Shown in pieces: positions 52,857 to 61,109 of a stretch of 64,000 nucleotides of DNA (the stretch's first letter is position 1; every line of letters starts with the position of its first letter). The notes beneath the pieces are model-generated. The model was not told where the DNA came from and ran no database searches. It worked only from the letters and a program-made list of their open reading frames with translations. The position numbers and the translations under genes are program-made. Source of the stretch: Curtobacterium flaccumfaciens (GTDB lineage: Bacteria > Actinomycetota > Actinomycetes > Actinomycetales > Microbacteriaceae); assembly GCF_004361695.1 (NCBI RefSeq), contig NZ_SNVW01000006.1, forward strand, positions 1 to 64,000, in the 5' to 3' direction.

Positions 52857-53414
52857 CTGAGCGACGCTGACGCCCTGGCGTCCCTGTCGGACGCCTCCCT
52901 CGTCGAACGCAGCGCCGACGGTGACACCGTCGCGTTCGGTGTGCTCATCCGCCGGTACGGCCCGCACATGCGGGCCTACGCGGCCCGCATCCTCGGTCAC
53001 GGGGACGGCGAGGCGGACGACGCCGTGCAGGAGGCCGCGCTGCAGGCCTGGCAGCGCATCGACCGGGTCGACGATCCGGACCGGGTGCGCAACTGGCTGT
53101 TCCGCATCGCCGCCAACAAGGCGCTCGACCGTCTCCGACGTCGTCACCCCCACCTCGACCTGGAGGCAGTGGCCGAGTCCTCAGACGACCGTCCGGTCGA
53201 CGAGGTGGTCGCGACACGGCTCCAGGTCCAGGAACTCGCGCGTATCGTGCAGGCTCTCCCCGATGCACCGCGTGCGGTGTGGGTGATGCGGGAGATCGGC
53301 GGGGCGTCGTACGCCGAGATCGCCGAGGCGACGGGGATGTCGCAGGCGACGGTGCGGGGGGTCCTGGCACGTGCGCGTCGACGAGTACTCGAGCAGATGG
53401 AGGGGTGGCGATGA
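52857..53414 (+). CDS. ECF sigma factor with probable CTG start
   Basis: The sigma factor contains region 2 (ADGDTVAFGVLIRRYGPHMRAYA, AVQEAALQAWQRIDRVDDPDRVRNWLFRIAANKALDRLR) and region 4 (LPDAPRAVWVMREIGGASYAEIAEATGMSQATVRGVLARARRRV). The first ordinary start, GTG 52941, would remove the beginning of region 2. The frame opens at 52842 with no ATG, GTG or TTG before 52941, but CTG 52857 sits 6 nt after a perfect GAGGAG site and gives a complete 185-aa protein starting LSDADALASLSDASLVERS, as in related sigma factors. Its stop overlaps the following gene (ATGA). Confidence 0.85.
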   Translation: MSDADALASLSDASLVERSADGDTVAFGVLIRRYGPHMRAYAARILGHGDGEADDAVQEAALQAWQRIDRVDDPDRVRNWLFRIAANKALDRLRRRHPHLDLEAVAESSDDRPVDEVVATRLQVQELARIVQALPDAPRAVWVMREIGGASYAEIAEATGMSQATVRGVLARARRRVLEQMEGWR

Positions 53415-53989
53415 CCGACGACGAACGCTTCGGTGCCTTCACCCTCGAGGAGCTCTCCGACTACCTCGACGCCGGGCGGCACCCGGTCCGACCGGACATC
53501 GAGGGCGACCCGGAGGCACGCGCTGCACTCGGCCGACTCGAGAGCCTGCGGACGGCCTCACTCGACCTGCTCGACGCCGACGTGTCCGGCGCGGACGACT
53601 CCTGGATCGCCGGTGTCCTCACCTCGATCCGGACGACGGCGCACGCGGGACGGGACATTCCGGTGCCCGACGACGACCCGTCCTCGACGCTCGTCGTGAC
53701 CGAAGGGGCGCTCCGTGGACTCGTGCGGGCACTCGGCGACGACGTCCCCGGGCTGGTCGTCCGCCGCACGCGCATCACGGGCGACGTCACGGTGCCGGGT
53801 GGCGCGGTGGACGTCGAGGTCACGGTCGCGGTGACCGCCGACGGGCCCGTCCACGCCCGGACGGAAGCGCTGCACGTGGCGGTCGCGGTCGCCCTCGGCG
53901 CGCACGCGCCGTTCGCCGTGCAGTCGGTCGTGGTGCGGGTGGTCGACCTCATCGACCCCACCGAACCCAGCCACGGAGGAGACGCATGA
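53411..53989 (+). CDS. Asp23/Gls24-like domain protein with anti-sigma-like N-terminus
   Basis: The 192-aa protein has an acidic helical N-terminal part (about 1-60; ERFGAFTLEELSDYLDAGRHPV, the segment where many ECF-associated proteins carry an anti-sigma helix) and a C-terminal Asp23/Gls24-like domain (about 95-185; GALRGLVRALGDDVPGL, VDVEVTVAVTADGPVHARTEALH). No membrane helix is evident. It is coupled at both ends by ATGA overlaps to the sigma gene and to another Asp23-like gene. A role as the sigma factor's partner in envelope or alkaline stress is likely but not proven by sequence. Confidence 0.7.
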   Translation: MTDDERFGAFTLEELSDYLDAGRHPVRPDIEGDPEARAALGRLESLRTASLDLLDADVSGADDSWIAGVLTSIRTTAHAGRDIPVPDDDPSSTLVVTEGALRGLVRALGDDVPGLVVRRTRITGDVTVPGGAVDVEVTVAVTADGPVHARTEALHVAVAVALGAHAPFAVQSVVVRVVDLIDPTEPSHGGDA

Positions 53990-54315
53990 TCGCCGACACC
54001 CGGACCCTGTCCCGCCGGCTGACCGAGGTCGCGCTCGCCGTGCCGGGCGTCCGGTCCGTGCTGCCGCCGGGTCCGAAGCTCGCCACGCTCGTGCGGGACG
54101 TCCGGACCGTGCTCGACCTGCCGCGGGACGGCGGCGCGGTGCTCGTGCAGGACCAGCCGGGCGGTGCACGCATCCGCGTGGTCGTCACCACCGGACGCGC
54201 CGTCCCCACGGTGGCGCTGCTGCGGGACGTGCGCGACGCAGTCGTGCGGGCCGCGGTGGACGCCCTGGGTCAGCGACCGGCGGACGTCACCGTGCGGGTC
54301 GTCGAGATCGACTGA
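53986..54315 (+). CDS. Asp23/Gls24-like small protein
   Basis: The 109-aa protein is almost entirely a single Asp23/Gls24-like domain (RRLTEVALAVPGVRSVLPPG, then RIRVVVTTGRAVPTVALLRDVRDAVVRAAVDAL). It resembles the C-terminal half of the preceding gene's product and may be its partner or paralogue. The pattern of strands and the paired VPG segments agree with the family, but overall similarity is low. Its start overlaps the preceding stop, making a three-gene translationally coupled operon. Confidence 0.68.
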   Translation: MIADTRTLSRRLTEVALAVPGVRSVLPPGPKLATLVRDVRTVLDLPRDGGAVLVQDQPGGARIRVVVTTGRAVPTVALLRDVRDAVVRAAVDALGQRPADVTVRVVEID

Positions 54316-54318
54316 GCC

Positions 54319-54495
54319 TCAGGCAGCGGGTGCGGGGCCGTCGGCGGGCTCCGCGTCGTCGGGGACGGGGAGGTCCTCCGCGATGAGCTCGTCCTCGTCC
54401 GGCTCCGCCACTTCCGCCGCTGCCGCCTTCGCCTCGTCGATGGCCTCCTGCGAGCGGCGGAGGAGGCCGTCGTCGTGTGCTGCGTGGTCCGTCAT
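54319..54495 (-). CDS. Small acidic protein, 58 aa
   Basis: A 58-residue acidic protein (MTDHAAHDDGLLRRSQEAIDEAKAAAAEV..., then ...DEDELIAEDLPVPDD) with a helical N-terminal part and an Asp/Glu/Ala/Pro-rich tail. It is convergent with the Asp23-like operon (3-bp gap) and 10 bp downstream of the TIM-barrel gene on the same strand, so it may be co-transcribed with that gene. No family is recognised. Confidence 0.55.
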   Translation of the reverse strand: MTDHAAHDDGLLRRSQEAIDEAKAAAAEVAEPDEDELIAEDLPVPDDAEPADGPAPAA

Positions 54496-54505
54496 GGGGC
54501 CGACG

Positions 54506-55489
54506 TTACGCGGGAGTGCCTGTGTCGGCATCCCGTCGGCGGACGCCGTGCGCGCCGTCCTGTCGGGCGTCCGGACCCTGCGCCGGAGGCTCGAAGTCGA
54601 CGGCCGACGTCGGCGCGGGAGTGGTCGGCATCGCCGGAGCCGCCGGTGTGCCGTACGCGTCCGCGGCGTCGAGCACGGCACGGGTGGCAGCGGCCGCGGT
54701 GCGCAGGGCGTCCTCGAGCGGCATCGCCCGGTGCGCCGCCGTCCGGACCTCGACGCCCCACGGTTCGTCGTGGCCGAGGTCCCGCACGGTGCGGATGAAC
54801 CCCGGCAGGTCCCATGCCCCGGCACCCGGCAGGTAGCGGGCCTCGCGGGACTCCTCGGACAGGGTCATCCCCGACGGGGTGTGCAGCAGCCCGTCGCTGA
54901 GCTCGACCGCTGCGAGCGTGTTCGACGCCACGCCCTGCTGGATCGACGCGAGCGTGGACCCGCCGCGGAGGGCGTGCATGGCGTCGACGAGCAGCCCGCC
55001 GTTCGGGTGCCCGGCCGCGGCGACGAACCGGGAGGCCCGCTCGACCGTCGGCAGATTGGACCACGGCTCCGGCTCGAGCACCAGCTGGGCGCCGACCTTC
55101 GCGGCCTGTCCGGCGAGGTCGACCCAGTCGTCGACCATGGCGGCGGGGGAGATCCCGGGGAGCGTCGTGTCGGCCCGGGTGACGACCTGCCACGCGCCGA
55201 GCATCGCGGCGGCCTCCAGAACGACGCCGCGATCCGCCTCTTGGTCGGGCGTCCGGTTCGCGCACGTCCACCAGCGTTCGAGCGGCCCGAGCTGCACCCA
55301 GACGATGCCGGCACCGTCGAGCACCCGGCGGAGTGCGGCGAAGCCGATGGTCGCCCGGACCTCGTGGAGGTCACCGAGCGAGAGCGACAGTCCTGCGAAG
55401 CCGGCGGCCCCGACGGCGCGGATGCGCTCGTCGATCGGTGCGGTGCCAGCCCAGGTCCAGGACGTCGCGAGCAGGTCGTGTTCCTGCAC
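54506..55489 (-). CDS. Sugar phosphate isomerase/epimerase (xylose-isomerase-like TIM barrel)
   Basis: The 327-aa protein has AP-endonuclease-2-type TIM-barrel features: TSWTWAG, AVGAAGFAGLSLSLGDL, the metal Glu in LVLEPEPWSNLPTVE and the late Asp/Glu residues in LLVDAMHAL and PWGVEVRT. Members are isomerases or epimerases of sugars and inositols, or hydrolases. GTG 55489 is chosen because GGAGGT lies 5 nt upstream; an ATG at 55519 has no ribosome site. The C-terminal 45 residues are low complexity. Confidence 0.83.
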   Translation of the reverse strand: MQEHDLLATSWTWAGTAPIDERIRAVGAAGFAGLSLSLGDLHEVRATIGFAALRRVLDGAGIVWVQLGPLERWWTCANRTPDQEADRGVVLEAAAMLGAWQVVTRADTTLPGISPAAMVDDWVDLAGQAAKVGAQLVLEPEPWSNLPTVERASRFVAAAGHPNGGLLVDAMHALRGGSTLASIQQGVASNTLAAVELSDGLLHTPSGMTLSEESREARYLPGAGAWDLPGFIRTVRDLGHDEPWGVEVRTAAHRAMPLEDALRTAAAATRAVLDAADAYGTPAAPAMPTTPAPTSAVDFEPPAQGPDARQDGAHGVRRRDADTGTPA

Positions 55490-55647
55490 GGCACACCTCC
55501 GTTGTCCGGACACGTCCACACGCCCCGTCGCGCCCGGTGTGTCCCCTTGGTCAGACGCCGCCGTTCCCCCAGCAGCGTCGAGACATTGCTACCCGCTGCG
55601 CCTGCGAGCGCTCCCAGCACGGGGACACACCCGTGAAACGCAGGTGA

Positions 55648-56331
55648 TCAGACGATGCGCGTCCGGACCGAGCCGACGCCCGCGATCGTGCCGTCGAGGA
55701 CGTCTCCCCGTTCGAGGACACCGACCCCCTCGGGCGTTCCCGTCATCAGGAGGTCGCCCGGTGCGAGTGCCACGAACCGCGACAGCTCGGCGATCGTCTC
55801 CGCCACCGACCAGATCTGGTCGGCCAGGTCGCCGGACTGTCGGAGGGCACCGTTCACCCGGAGCTCGATCGCGCCCACGGTCGGGTCGACGTCGGCCGCC
55901 GGGACGATCACGCCGACAGGTGCCGAGGCGTCGAACCCCTTTGCGGTGTCCCACGGCCGACCGAGCCGCTTCGCCTCGGCCTGCAGGTCGCGGCGGGTCA
56001 GGTCGATGCCGACGGCGTAGCCCCACACGTGCGTGAGGGCGTCGTCCACCGTGATCTCGCTGCCGCCGGTCCCGATCGCCACGACCAGCTCGACCTCGTG
56101 CTCGAGCTGCTCCGTCATCGTCGGGTACGGGGTGTCGGTGTCATCCGGCACCACGGCGTCGGCCGGCTTCGTGAAGAAGAACGGCGGTTCGCGGTCCGGG
56201 TCGTGTCCCATCTCGCGCGCGTGCGCGGCGTAGTTGCGGCCCACGCAGAACACCCGACGGACGGGGAAGCGCCCGCCCGTCGATGTCGGGACAGTGGACG
56301 GGGTCGGCGCCGGGAGCACGAGATCGGTCAC
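55648..56331 (-). CDS. Fumarylacetoacetate hydrolase (FAH) family protein
   Basis: The 227-aa enzyme has the FAH C-terminal-domain fold: VFCVGRNYAAHAREMG, PPFFFTKPADAVV, the metal ligands EHEVELVVAIG (Glu-x-Glu) and GYAVGIDLTRRDLQ (Asp), and LMTGTPEGVG. Such enzymes hydrolyse or decarboxylate beta-diketo acids such as acylpyruvates and oxaloacetate. The start is GTG 56331, and the size matches YcgM-like acylpyruvase. It is separated from the TIM-barrel gene by 158 bp. Confidence 0.92.
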   Translation of the reverse strand: MTDLVLPAPTPSTVPTSTGGRFPVRRVFCVGRNYAAHAREMGHDPDREPPFFFTKPADAVVPDDTDTPYPTMTEQLEHEVELVVAIGTGGSEITVDDALTHVWGYAVGIDLTRRDLQAEAKRLGRPWDTAKGFDASAPVGVIVPAADVDPTVGAIELRVNGALRQSGDLADQIWSVAETIAELSRFVALAPGDLLMTGTPEGVGVLERGDVLDGTIAGVGSVRTRIV

Positions 56332-56355
56332 CCGTCCAGCGTGGCACGCCGCCGG

Positions 56356-56568
56356 TCAGTCCGCGAAGGACGCCTCTTCGCGGAGCTTCCGTGCGCGGGC
56401 CCGCTCCTGCCGTTCGCGCCACTCGATCCGCATCTGCTCGAGTTCCTCCTCAGCGCCCTGGGCGCGGAGGATCGGCCCGTAGTGCGCGCTGGCGAGCAGC
56501 CGTGCGGTGGTGAGTTCGCGGAGTTCGAGTCGCCGTTTGAACTCCTGGTCACCCATCTTCGAGATCAT
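56356..56568 (-). CDS. Hypothetical protein, 70 aa, charged helical
   Basis: A 70-aa highly charged, probably helical protein (KMGDQEFKRRLELRELTTARLL, ...EELEQMRIEWRERQERARARKLREEASF). It may be a small coiled-coil protein. It overlaps the upstream gene's 3' end by 20 bp, which suggests coupled translation. A Met at residue 5 is an alternative start. I find no family. Confidence 0.55.
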   Translation of the reverse strand: MISKMGDQEFKRRLELRELTTARLLASAHYGPILRAQGAEEELEQMRIEWRERQERARARKLREEASFAD

Positions 56569-56905
56569 CGCCGTTCCCTTCGTTCGTCTTGTCGCCCGGT
56601 GCCTGCTGCGCGGAGAACCGCTCGAGCGCGTGGAACATCCACGTGTCGTCCTCGGTCGTCCACGTACGGGTCACGAGGGCAGCGGCCATCACGGACGCGG
56701 CGGCGCGACCCGAGTCGTCGTCCGACGTCGCTCGGTCGGCGACCCACGACCAACGCTGCCACCACATGTCCCGGTGCCCCAAGAACTCTGTATTCCGCCG
56801 TGCTGCGCGCCCCTCGCGCACCGTGACGACCAGCGCCGCGACCGCGCCGCACGCACCGATCGCCGAGATGACTGCGCCGGTCACCGCGGCCCATGTTCCG
56901 TCCAT
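56549..56905 (-). CDS. Hypothetical protein with N-terminal membrane helix, 118 aa
   Basis: A membrane helix near the N-terminus (about 7-28, AVTGAVISAIGACGAVAALVVTV) is followed by a soluble helical part (residues 30-118) with many Arg, Trp and Asp residues and no family I know. The layout is typical of small phage- or plasmid-derived membrane proteins, but there are no other such genes nearby. It overlaps the following 70-aa gene by 20 bp, and the pair are probably one unit. Confidence 0.6.
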   Translation of the reverse strand: MDGTWAAVTGAVISAIGACGAVAALVVTVREGRAARRNTEFLGHRDMWWQRWSWVADRATSDDDSGRAAASVMAAALVTRTWTTEDDTWMFHALERFSAQQAPGDKTNEGNGDDLEDG

Positions 56906-56969
56906 GCCGCAACCCTCGCGCAGCAGGACCGGCCACGCGACGAGCGTGACCGGTCCTGTGGAGGGCGAT

Positions 56970-56983
56970 CCGCGCCTCCAGGC
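56970..56983. repeat. Half-copy of dispersed palindrome between phosphoketolase and the small-gene pair
   Basis: CCGCGCCTCCAGGC matches the right arm of the element at 41521-41566. It lies 15 bp downstream of the phosphoketolase stop codon on the minus strand. No left arm is nearby. Confidence 0.7.
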
Positions 56984-56998
56984 TGTGGAGGAGGGACC

Positions 56999-59470
56999 CT
57001 ACCGACCGGGCGCCGCCCCCTCCGTCTCACCCAAGCCGGGGTCGCCACCGGTCCCACCGGAGGCCGGCTCGTCCTGCGGCCACCCCGCGAACTCCCACCC
57101 GCCCACCGACGGGTGGTCCTCGCCCCTGCTGTAGGCGTACTCGCGGGCGGCGTCACGGGCCTCGGACAGCTTGCCGAGCAGCTCCTCGTGGGCATCGGCG
57201 TCGACCCGGGTGAGGGCGTCGTGGGCGAGCGCGAACCGGTCCATCTCGTTGCGCATGAGCATGTCGAACGGCGACGTCGTCGTGCCCCGCTCGAGGAACC
57301 CGTGGACGTGCAGGTCGTCGTGCCCGTTCCGGCGGTAGGTGAGCTGGTGCACGAGCGACGGGTAGCCGTGGAAGGCGAACACCGCCGGGGTGCCGGGCAG
57401 GAACAGCTCGTCGTAGCGCTCGTCCCGCATCGGGTGCTCGTGCTTCCGCGGGTCACCGAGTGCGAGCAGGTCGACGACGTTCACGACGCGCACGCCCACA
57501 TCCGGCGCGTGCTTCCGGATGATGTCGGCGGCCGCGACGGTCTCGACGGTCGGCACGTCGCCGGCGCAGACGAGCACGACGTCCGCACGACCGATGGCGT
57601 CCTCGGTGCCCGCCCAGCCCCAGACGCCTGCGCCGGCGTCGACGTGCGCGACGGCGTCCTCGAGCGACAGGAACACCGGCTCGGGGTGCTTGCCCGCGAC
57701 GATCACCTCGATGCGGTCCGTCGTCTCCATGGCATGCGCGGCCACGGCGAGCAGCGTGTTGGCGTCCGCCGGCAGCTTGATCCGCACGAGGTCCTGCTGC
57801 TTCGACGCGACGACGTCGAGGAACCCCGGGTCCTGGTGCGAGAACCCGTTGTGGTCCTGCCGCCAGACGTGCGACGACAGCAGGATCGACAGGTTCGACA
57901 CCGGTGCCCGCCAGTCGATGTCGGTCGAGGACTCGAGCCACTTGGCGTACTGGCCGACCATCGAGTCGATGATGTGGGCGAAGGCCTCGTAGGTGTTGAG
58001 GAGTCCGTGCCGTCCACTCAGCACGTAGCCCTCGAGCATGCCCTCGAGCAGGTGCTCGGAGAGGACCTCGGTCACCCGGCCCTGCGCACCGAGGTGCTCG
58101 TCACCGACGCCGCGTTGCGCGCGCCAGACCCGGGTCGTGACGTCGAACACCGCATCGAGCTTGTTCGAGATCGTCTCGTCGGGGCCGAACAGGCGGAACG
58201 TCGACGGGTTCCGCTGGATGAGCGCGGCGAGCCACGGGCCCAGGGTGCCGGTGGCGCTCGCGGTCCCGCCGACCTCCGCGGCGAACTCGGCGAGTGCGGG
58301 GCGGTCGAGCGCGGTGCGGATCCGGCCGCCGTTCGCGTGCGGCGTCGCGCTCATCCGGTGGTCGCCGCTCGGTCGGATGGTGGTGAGGATGCCGATCGGC
58401 TGGCCGTCCTCGTCGAAGAGCTCCTCCGGGCGGTAGGAGCGCATCCACTCCTCGAGCTGCCGGCGGTGTGCATCGTTCTCGCGCACCCCGGGCAGCGGGA
58501 CCTGGTGGGCACGGAAGGTGCCCTCGACCTGCTGCCCGTCGACCTCCTTCGGTCCGGTCCACCCCTTCGGGGTCCGGAGCACGATCATCGGCCACCGCGG
58601 GCGCAGGTCGGATGCACCGGCCGGCTGTCCCGCGGCCGCACGCTGGGCCTGCGCACGGGCAGACGCCTGGATGTCGTCGATCGTCGCCATCGCGCGGCGG
58701 AGCGCGCCGTCGAACAGCGCGTGCACGGCGAAGGGGTCGTCGCCGACCCGGGCGGAGTCGACCACGACGGGCTCGTACCCCAGCCCGCGGAAGTACGAGG
58801 TGAGGTCCTCGTCGGGGATGCGGGCGAGGACCGTCGGGTTCGCGATCTTCCACCCGTTGAGGTTGAGGATCGGCAGCACCGCCCCGTCGTGCACCGGGTC
58901 GAGGAAGGTGTGCGCCTGCCACGAGGCAGCGAGCGGCCCCGTCTCGGCCTCGCCGTCGCCGACGACGCACGCCACGACGAGGTCGGGGTTGTCGAGCGCC
59001 GCCCCGTACGCGTGCGCGAGGGAGTATCCGAGCTCGCCGCCCTCGTTGATCGAGCCCGGGGTCTCCGGGGCCGCGTGCGACGGGATCCCACCGGGGAAGG
59101 AGAACTGCCGGAAGAACTGCTGCAGCCCGGCCGGGTCCGGCGTGATCGACGGGTAGAGCTCGCCCCACGTGCCCTCGAGCCACGCGTTCGCGTTCATCGC
59201 GGGCCCGCCGTGCCCCGGGCCGCAGATGTACAGCAGGTCGCGGTCGGTCTCGGTGATGAGCGCGTTGAGGTGCGCGTACACGAGGCTCAGCGCCGGCGAG
59301 GTGCCCCAGTGGCCGAGCAACCGGGGCTTGATGTCGTCGGGGTCGATCGGGCGCGTGAGGAGGGGGTTGTCGAGCAGGTAGATCTGCCCGACGGTGAGGT
59401 AGTTCGCGGCGCGCCACCAGGCGTCGATCGCGCGGATCCGGTCGGTGCTCGTGGTGCGTGCGGTGGACAT
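56999..59470 (-). CDS. xfp: Phosphoketolase (xylulose-5-P/fructose-6-P)
   Basis: The 823-aa thiamine-diphosphate enzyme is full length for phosphoketolase. It contains GHWGTSPALSLVYAHLN, the family signature INEGGELGYSLAHAYG and the ThDP motif GDGEAETGPLAASW (about 167-180), plus the QDHNGFSHQDPGFLD segment. It splits xylulose 5-phosphate with phosphate into acetyl phosphate and glyceraldehyde 3-phosphate, and often fructose 6-phosphate too, feeding pentose sugars into acetate metabolism. TAGCGT lies 6 nt before ATG 59470 (leaderless). No acetate kinase is adjacent. Confidence 0.96.
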   Translation of the reverse strand: MSTARTTSTDRIRAIDAWWRAANYLTVGQIYLLDNPLLTRPIDPDDIKPRLLGHWGTSPALSLVYAHLNALITETDRDLLYICGPGHGGPAMNANAWLEGTWGELYPSITPDPAGLQQFFRQFSFPGGIPSHAAPETPGSINEGGELGYSLAHAYGAALDNPDLVVACVVGDGEAETGPLAASWQAHTFLDPVHDGAVLPILNLNGWKIANPTVLARIPDEDLTSYFRGLGYEPVVVDSARVGDDPFAVHALFDGALRRAMATIDDIQASARAQAQRAAAGQPAGASDLRPRWPMIVLRTPKGWTGPKEVDGQQVEGTFRAHQVPLPGVRENDAHRRQLEEWMRSYRPEELFDEDGQPIGILTTIRPSGDHRMSATPHANGGRIRTALDRPALAEFAAEVGGTASATGTLGPWLAALIQRNPSTFRLFGPDETISNKLDAVFDVTTRVWRAQRGVGDEHLGAQGRVTEVLSEHLLEGMLEGYVLSGRHGLLNTYEAFAHIIDSMVGQYAKWLESSTDIDWRAPVSNLSILLSSHVWRQDHNGFSHQDPGFLDVVASKQQDLVRIKLPADANTLLAVAAHAMETTDRIEVIVAGKHPEPVFLSLEDAVAHVDAGAGVWGWAGTEDAIGRADVVLVCAGDVPTVETVAAADIIRKHAPDVGVRVVNVVDLLALGDPRKHEHPMRDERYDELFLPGTPAVFAFHGYPSLVHQLTYRRNGHDDLHVHGFLERGTTTSPFDMLMRNEMDRFALAHDALTRVDADAHEELLGKLSEARDAAREYAYSRGEDHPSVGGWEFAGWPQDEPASGGTGGDPGLGETEGAAPGR

Positions 59471-59691
59471 GCCCCCACGCTACGGAGGACCGACCCGCGC
59501 CGTCCCAGGGAGCGCGCCCGAAAAACTTCTCGACGACTTCCAAACCGTTTCCGAGGGGGTGCCGAATGCAGTGCACAAGGGCAAACGCCCAGGGCGCTCT
59601 CCGGTCGGATTCGGCCGGTATTCAGCGTGCGCACAGAAGCGTCGTTCGGCCGCCAGCCGGAGTGCCCGTCACAGCAAAGGACTGAAGACCA

Positions 59692-60369
59692 ATGCGCAAG
59701 TCACTCAAGACCTCGATCACCCTCGCCACGACCGGCGCGCTCGTGCTCGGTGGTGCAGCGTTCGGTGTCTCGGCCGCGCAGGCCGACGGCTCCGTGCACA
59801 CCGTGTCGTCGAGCTCGTCGAAGATCCCCGGCCCCGTCGCCTCGGTCCCCGAGGTCCTCGGTGGCGACACCGCGGTGAAGCTCGACTCGGGCTTCACGGA
59901 CGCGCTGACCGCGTTGAAGCTGACCCCGGGTGTGTCCGGCAACGCCAAGCTCGCCGATGGTTCGGTGTCGTTCCCGATCACGTCGGGTTCGGTGACGTAC
60001 TGGTCGCCCGACGGCAACTACCGTCCGTACGTGCAGGGCCTGCTGAACCACGACGACTCGGGGCTGACCCTCTCCGCCGGTGACACGACGGTGACGCTGG
60101 AGAACTTCGTGGTGAACCCGGGTTCGTCGAAGCTCTACGGTGACGTCCTGGTCAACGGCAAGGTCGCCGTCGCGAACGCGTACCTGTTCTCCCTGCACGG
60201 TGGCACGCTCAAGCCGCTGCAGCTCGAGGGTGACAACGCGATCCTGACCGGCACCACGGTGCACGTCTCCGCGGACGCCGCGAAGCTGCTCAACAGCACC
60301 TTCAAGACCGACGCCGTCAAGGCCAACCTCCTCGTGGGCGTCGCGACCATCACCGCCAAGATCAAGTAA
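59692..60369 (+). CDS. Secreted actinobacterial protein of unknown function
   Basis: The 225-aa protein has a clear signal peptide (about 1-31, ending SAAQA). A beta-rich domain follows, with TAVKLDSGFTDALTALKLTPGVSG, DGSVSFPITSGSVTYWSPDG and LSAGDTTVTLENFVVNPGSS, a pattern found in many secreted actinobacterial proteins of unknown role. No catalytic residues or cysteines stand out. GCAAAGGACTGAAGACCA precedes ATG 59692. The upstream 220 bp are less GC-rich than the rest and probably contain its promoter. A strong terminator follows. Confidence 0.8.
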   Translation: MRKSLKTSITLATTGALVLGGAAFGVSAAQADGSVHTVSSSSSKIPGPVASVPEVLGGDTAVKLDSGFTDALTALKLTPGVSGNAKLADGSVSFPITSGSVTYWSPDGNYRPYVQGLLNHDDSGLTLSAGDTTVTLENFVVNPGSSKLYGDVLVNGKVAVANAYLFSLHGGTLKPLQLEGDNAILTGTTVHVSADAAKLLNSTFKTDAVKANLLVGVATITAKIK

Positions 60370-60385
60370 CCACTCCGCCAGGGAC

Positions 60386-60419
60386 AGGACGGCACCACGC
60401 GATCGCGTGGTGCCGTCCT
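60386..60419 (+). terminator. Perfect 34-bp palindrome terminator with T tail
   Basis: AGGACGGCACCACGCGA and its exact complement form 17-bp arms, followed by TTCTG. It starts 16 bp after the secreted-protein stop codon. This is the most conventional intrinsic terminator in the window and is unrelated to the dispersed GCGCCTCC family. Confidence 0.9.
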
Positions 60420-60447
60420 TCTGCGCTGTCCGAGTCCGGTGCGCGGG

Positions 60448-60462
60448 GGCCTGGAGGCGCGG
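60448..60462. repeat. Half-copy of dispersed palindrome before DUF1992 stop
   Basis: GGCCTGGAGGCGCGG equals the left arm of the element at 41521-41566. It lies just 3' of the DUF1992 gene, which reads on the minus strand and ends at 60469. No right arm is nearby. Confidence 0.7.
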
Positions 60463-60468
60463 ATCACC

Positions 60469-61071
60469 TCACCGACGCCGGCGCCACCACCGACGCGGCC
60501 GGTTCGCCGACTCCGCTGCGGCTTCCGCCGCCGCCCGCGCGGCCGCCGCGAAGCGCTCCTCGCGCCGGTCCCGCCAGCGCGCGACCTCGTCGTCGACCTC
60601 GCGCAACGGGGTCACGACCGGTGGGCCACCGAGCAGCTGCCGACGGGCTTCCTTCACGCGGGCGTTGAAGTCCTCGAGCACGTCACGGACGTCGGTCTCC
60701 ACCGTCAGGGCGTCGAGGGCGTCGTCGAGTTCGGCGTCCTCCGTCCGGAGGGCGAGGGCCGGCGGGGCGATGCCGCGGATGTCCTCGCGCTCGATCTTCG
60801 ACTTGATCCACCAGTCCGGGTCGTGCTGGCCGTCGTTCCCCGGCAGGGGCTTGCCATGGTACGGGTTCCCCTCGAACACCCCGCGCCGTTCGGCTTCCTC
60901 GATCTGCGCCCGCGCGTGCGCCGCGACGTCGGCGGCCTTCAGCAGCCGACGTTCCTCGCGGACCTCGTCCGGGTCGAGGGAGCCGCGTTCGATCTCGCTC
61001 TCCACGAGCTGCTGGTACCGGTAGCGGGCGGCCCTCCGGAGCCGGTCCATCCGTGCGTCGACGTCGTTCAT
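60469..61071 (-). CDS. DUF1992 (DnaJ-homologue C28-type) protein
   Basis: The 200-aa protein carries the DUF1992 core (about 60-110: ARAQIEEAERRGVFEGNPYHGKPLPG), seen in DnaJ-subfamily C28-like proteins without a J domain. The rest is charged and helical, ending in an Arg-rich tail (NRPRRWWRRRR) that could bind nucleic acid or phospholipid. The function is unknown. It is downstream of the GH15 gene on the same strand (38-bp gap). Confidence 0.85.
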   Translation of the reverse strand: MNDVDARMDRLRRAARYRYQQLVESEIERGSLDPDEVREERRLLKAADVAAHARAQIEEAERRGVFEGNPYHGKPLPGNDGQHDPDWWIKSKIEREDIRGIAPPALALRTEDAELDDALDALTVETDVRDVLEDFNARVKEARRQLLGGPPVVTPLREVDDEVARWRDRREERFAAAARAAAEAAAESANRPRRWWRRRR

Positions 61072-61109
61072 CGTCAGACCATGATGCGCCCGACGTCCGA
61101 CGTCGTCGC

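Noticed and set aside
56507-59878. A 1123-codon plus-strand open frame
   Set aside because: It is antisense to the phosphoketolase gene, whose family motifs are intact along the full length. The translated product has no recognisable feature.
59692-60369. HtaA heme-binding domain
   Set aside because: The beta-rich pattern is superficially similar, but the characteristic Tyr/His heme ligands and the W-rich start are missing, and no heme transporter genes are adjacent.
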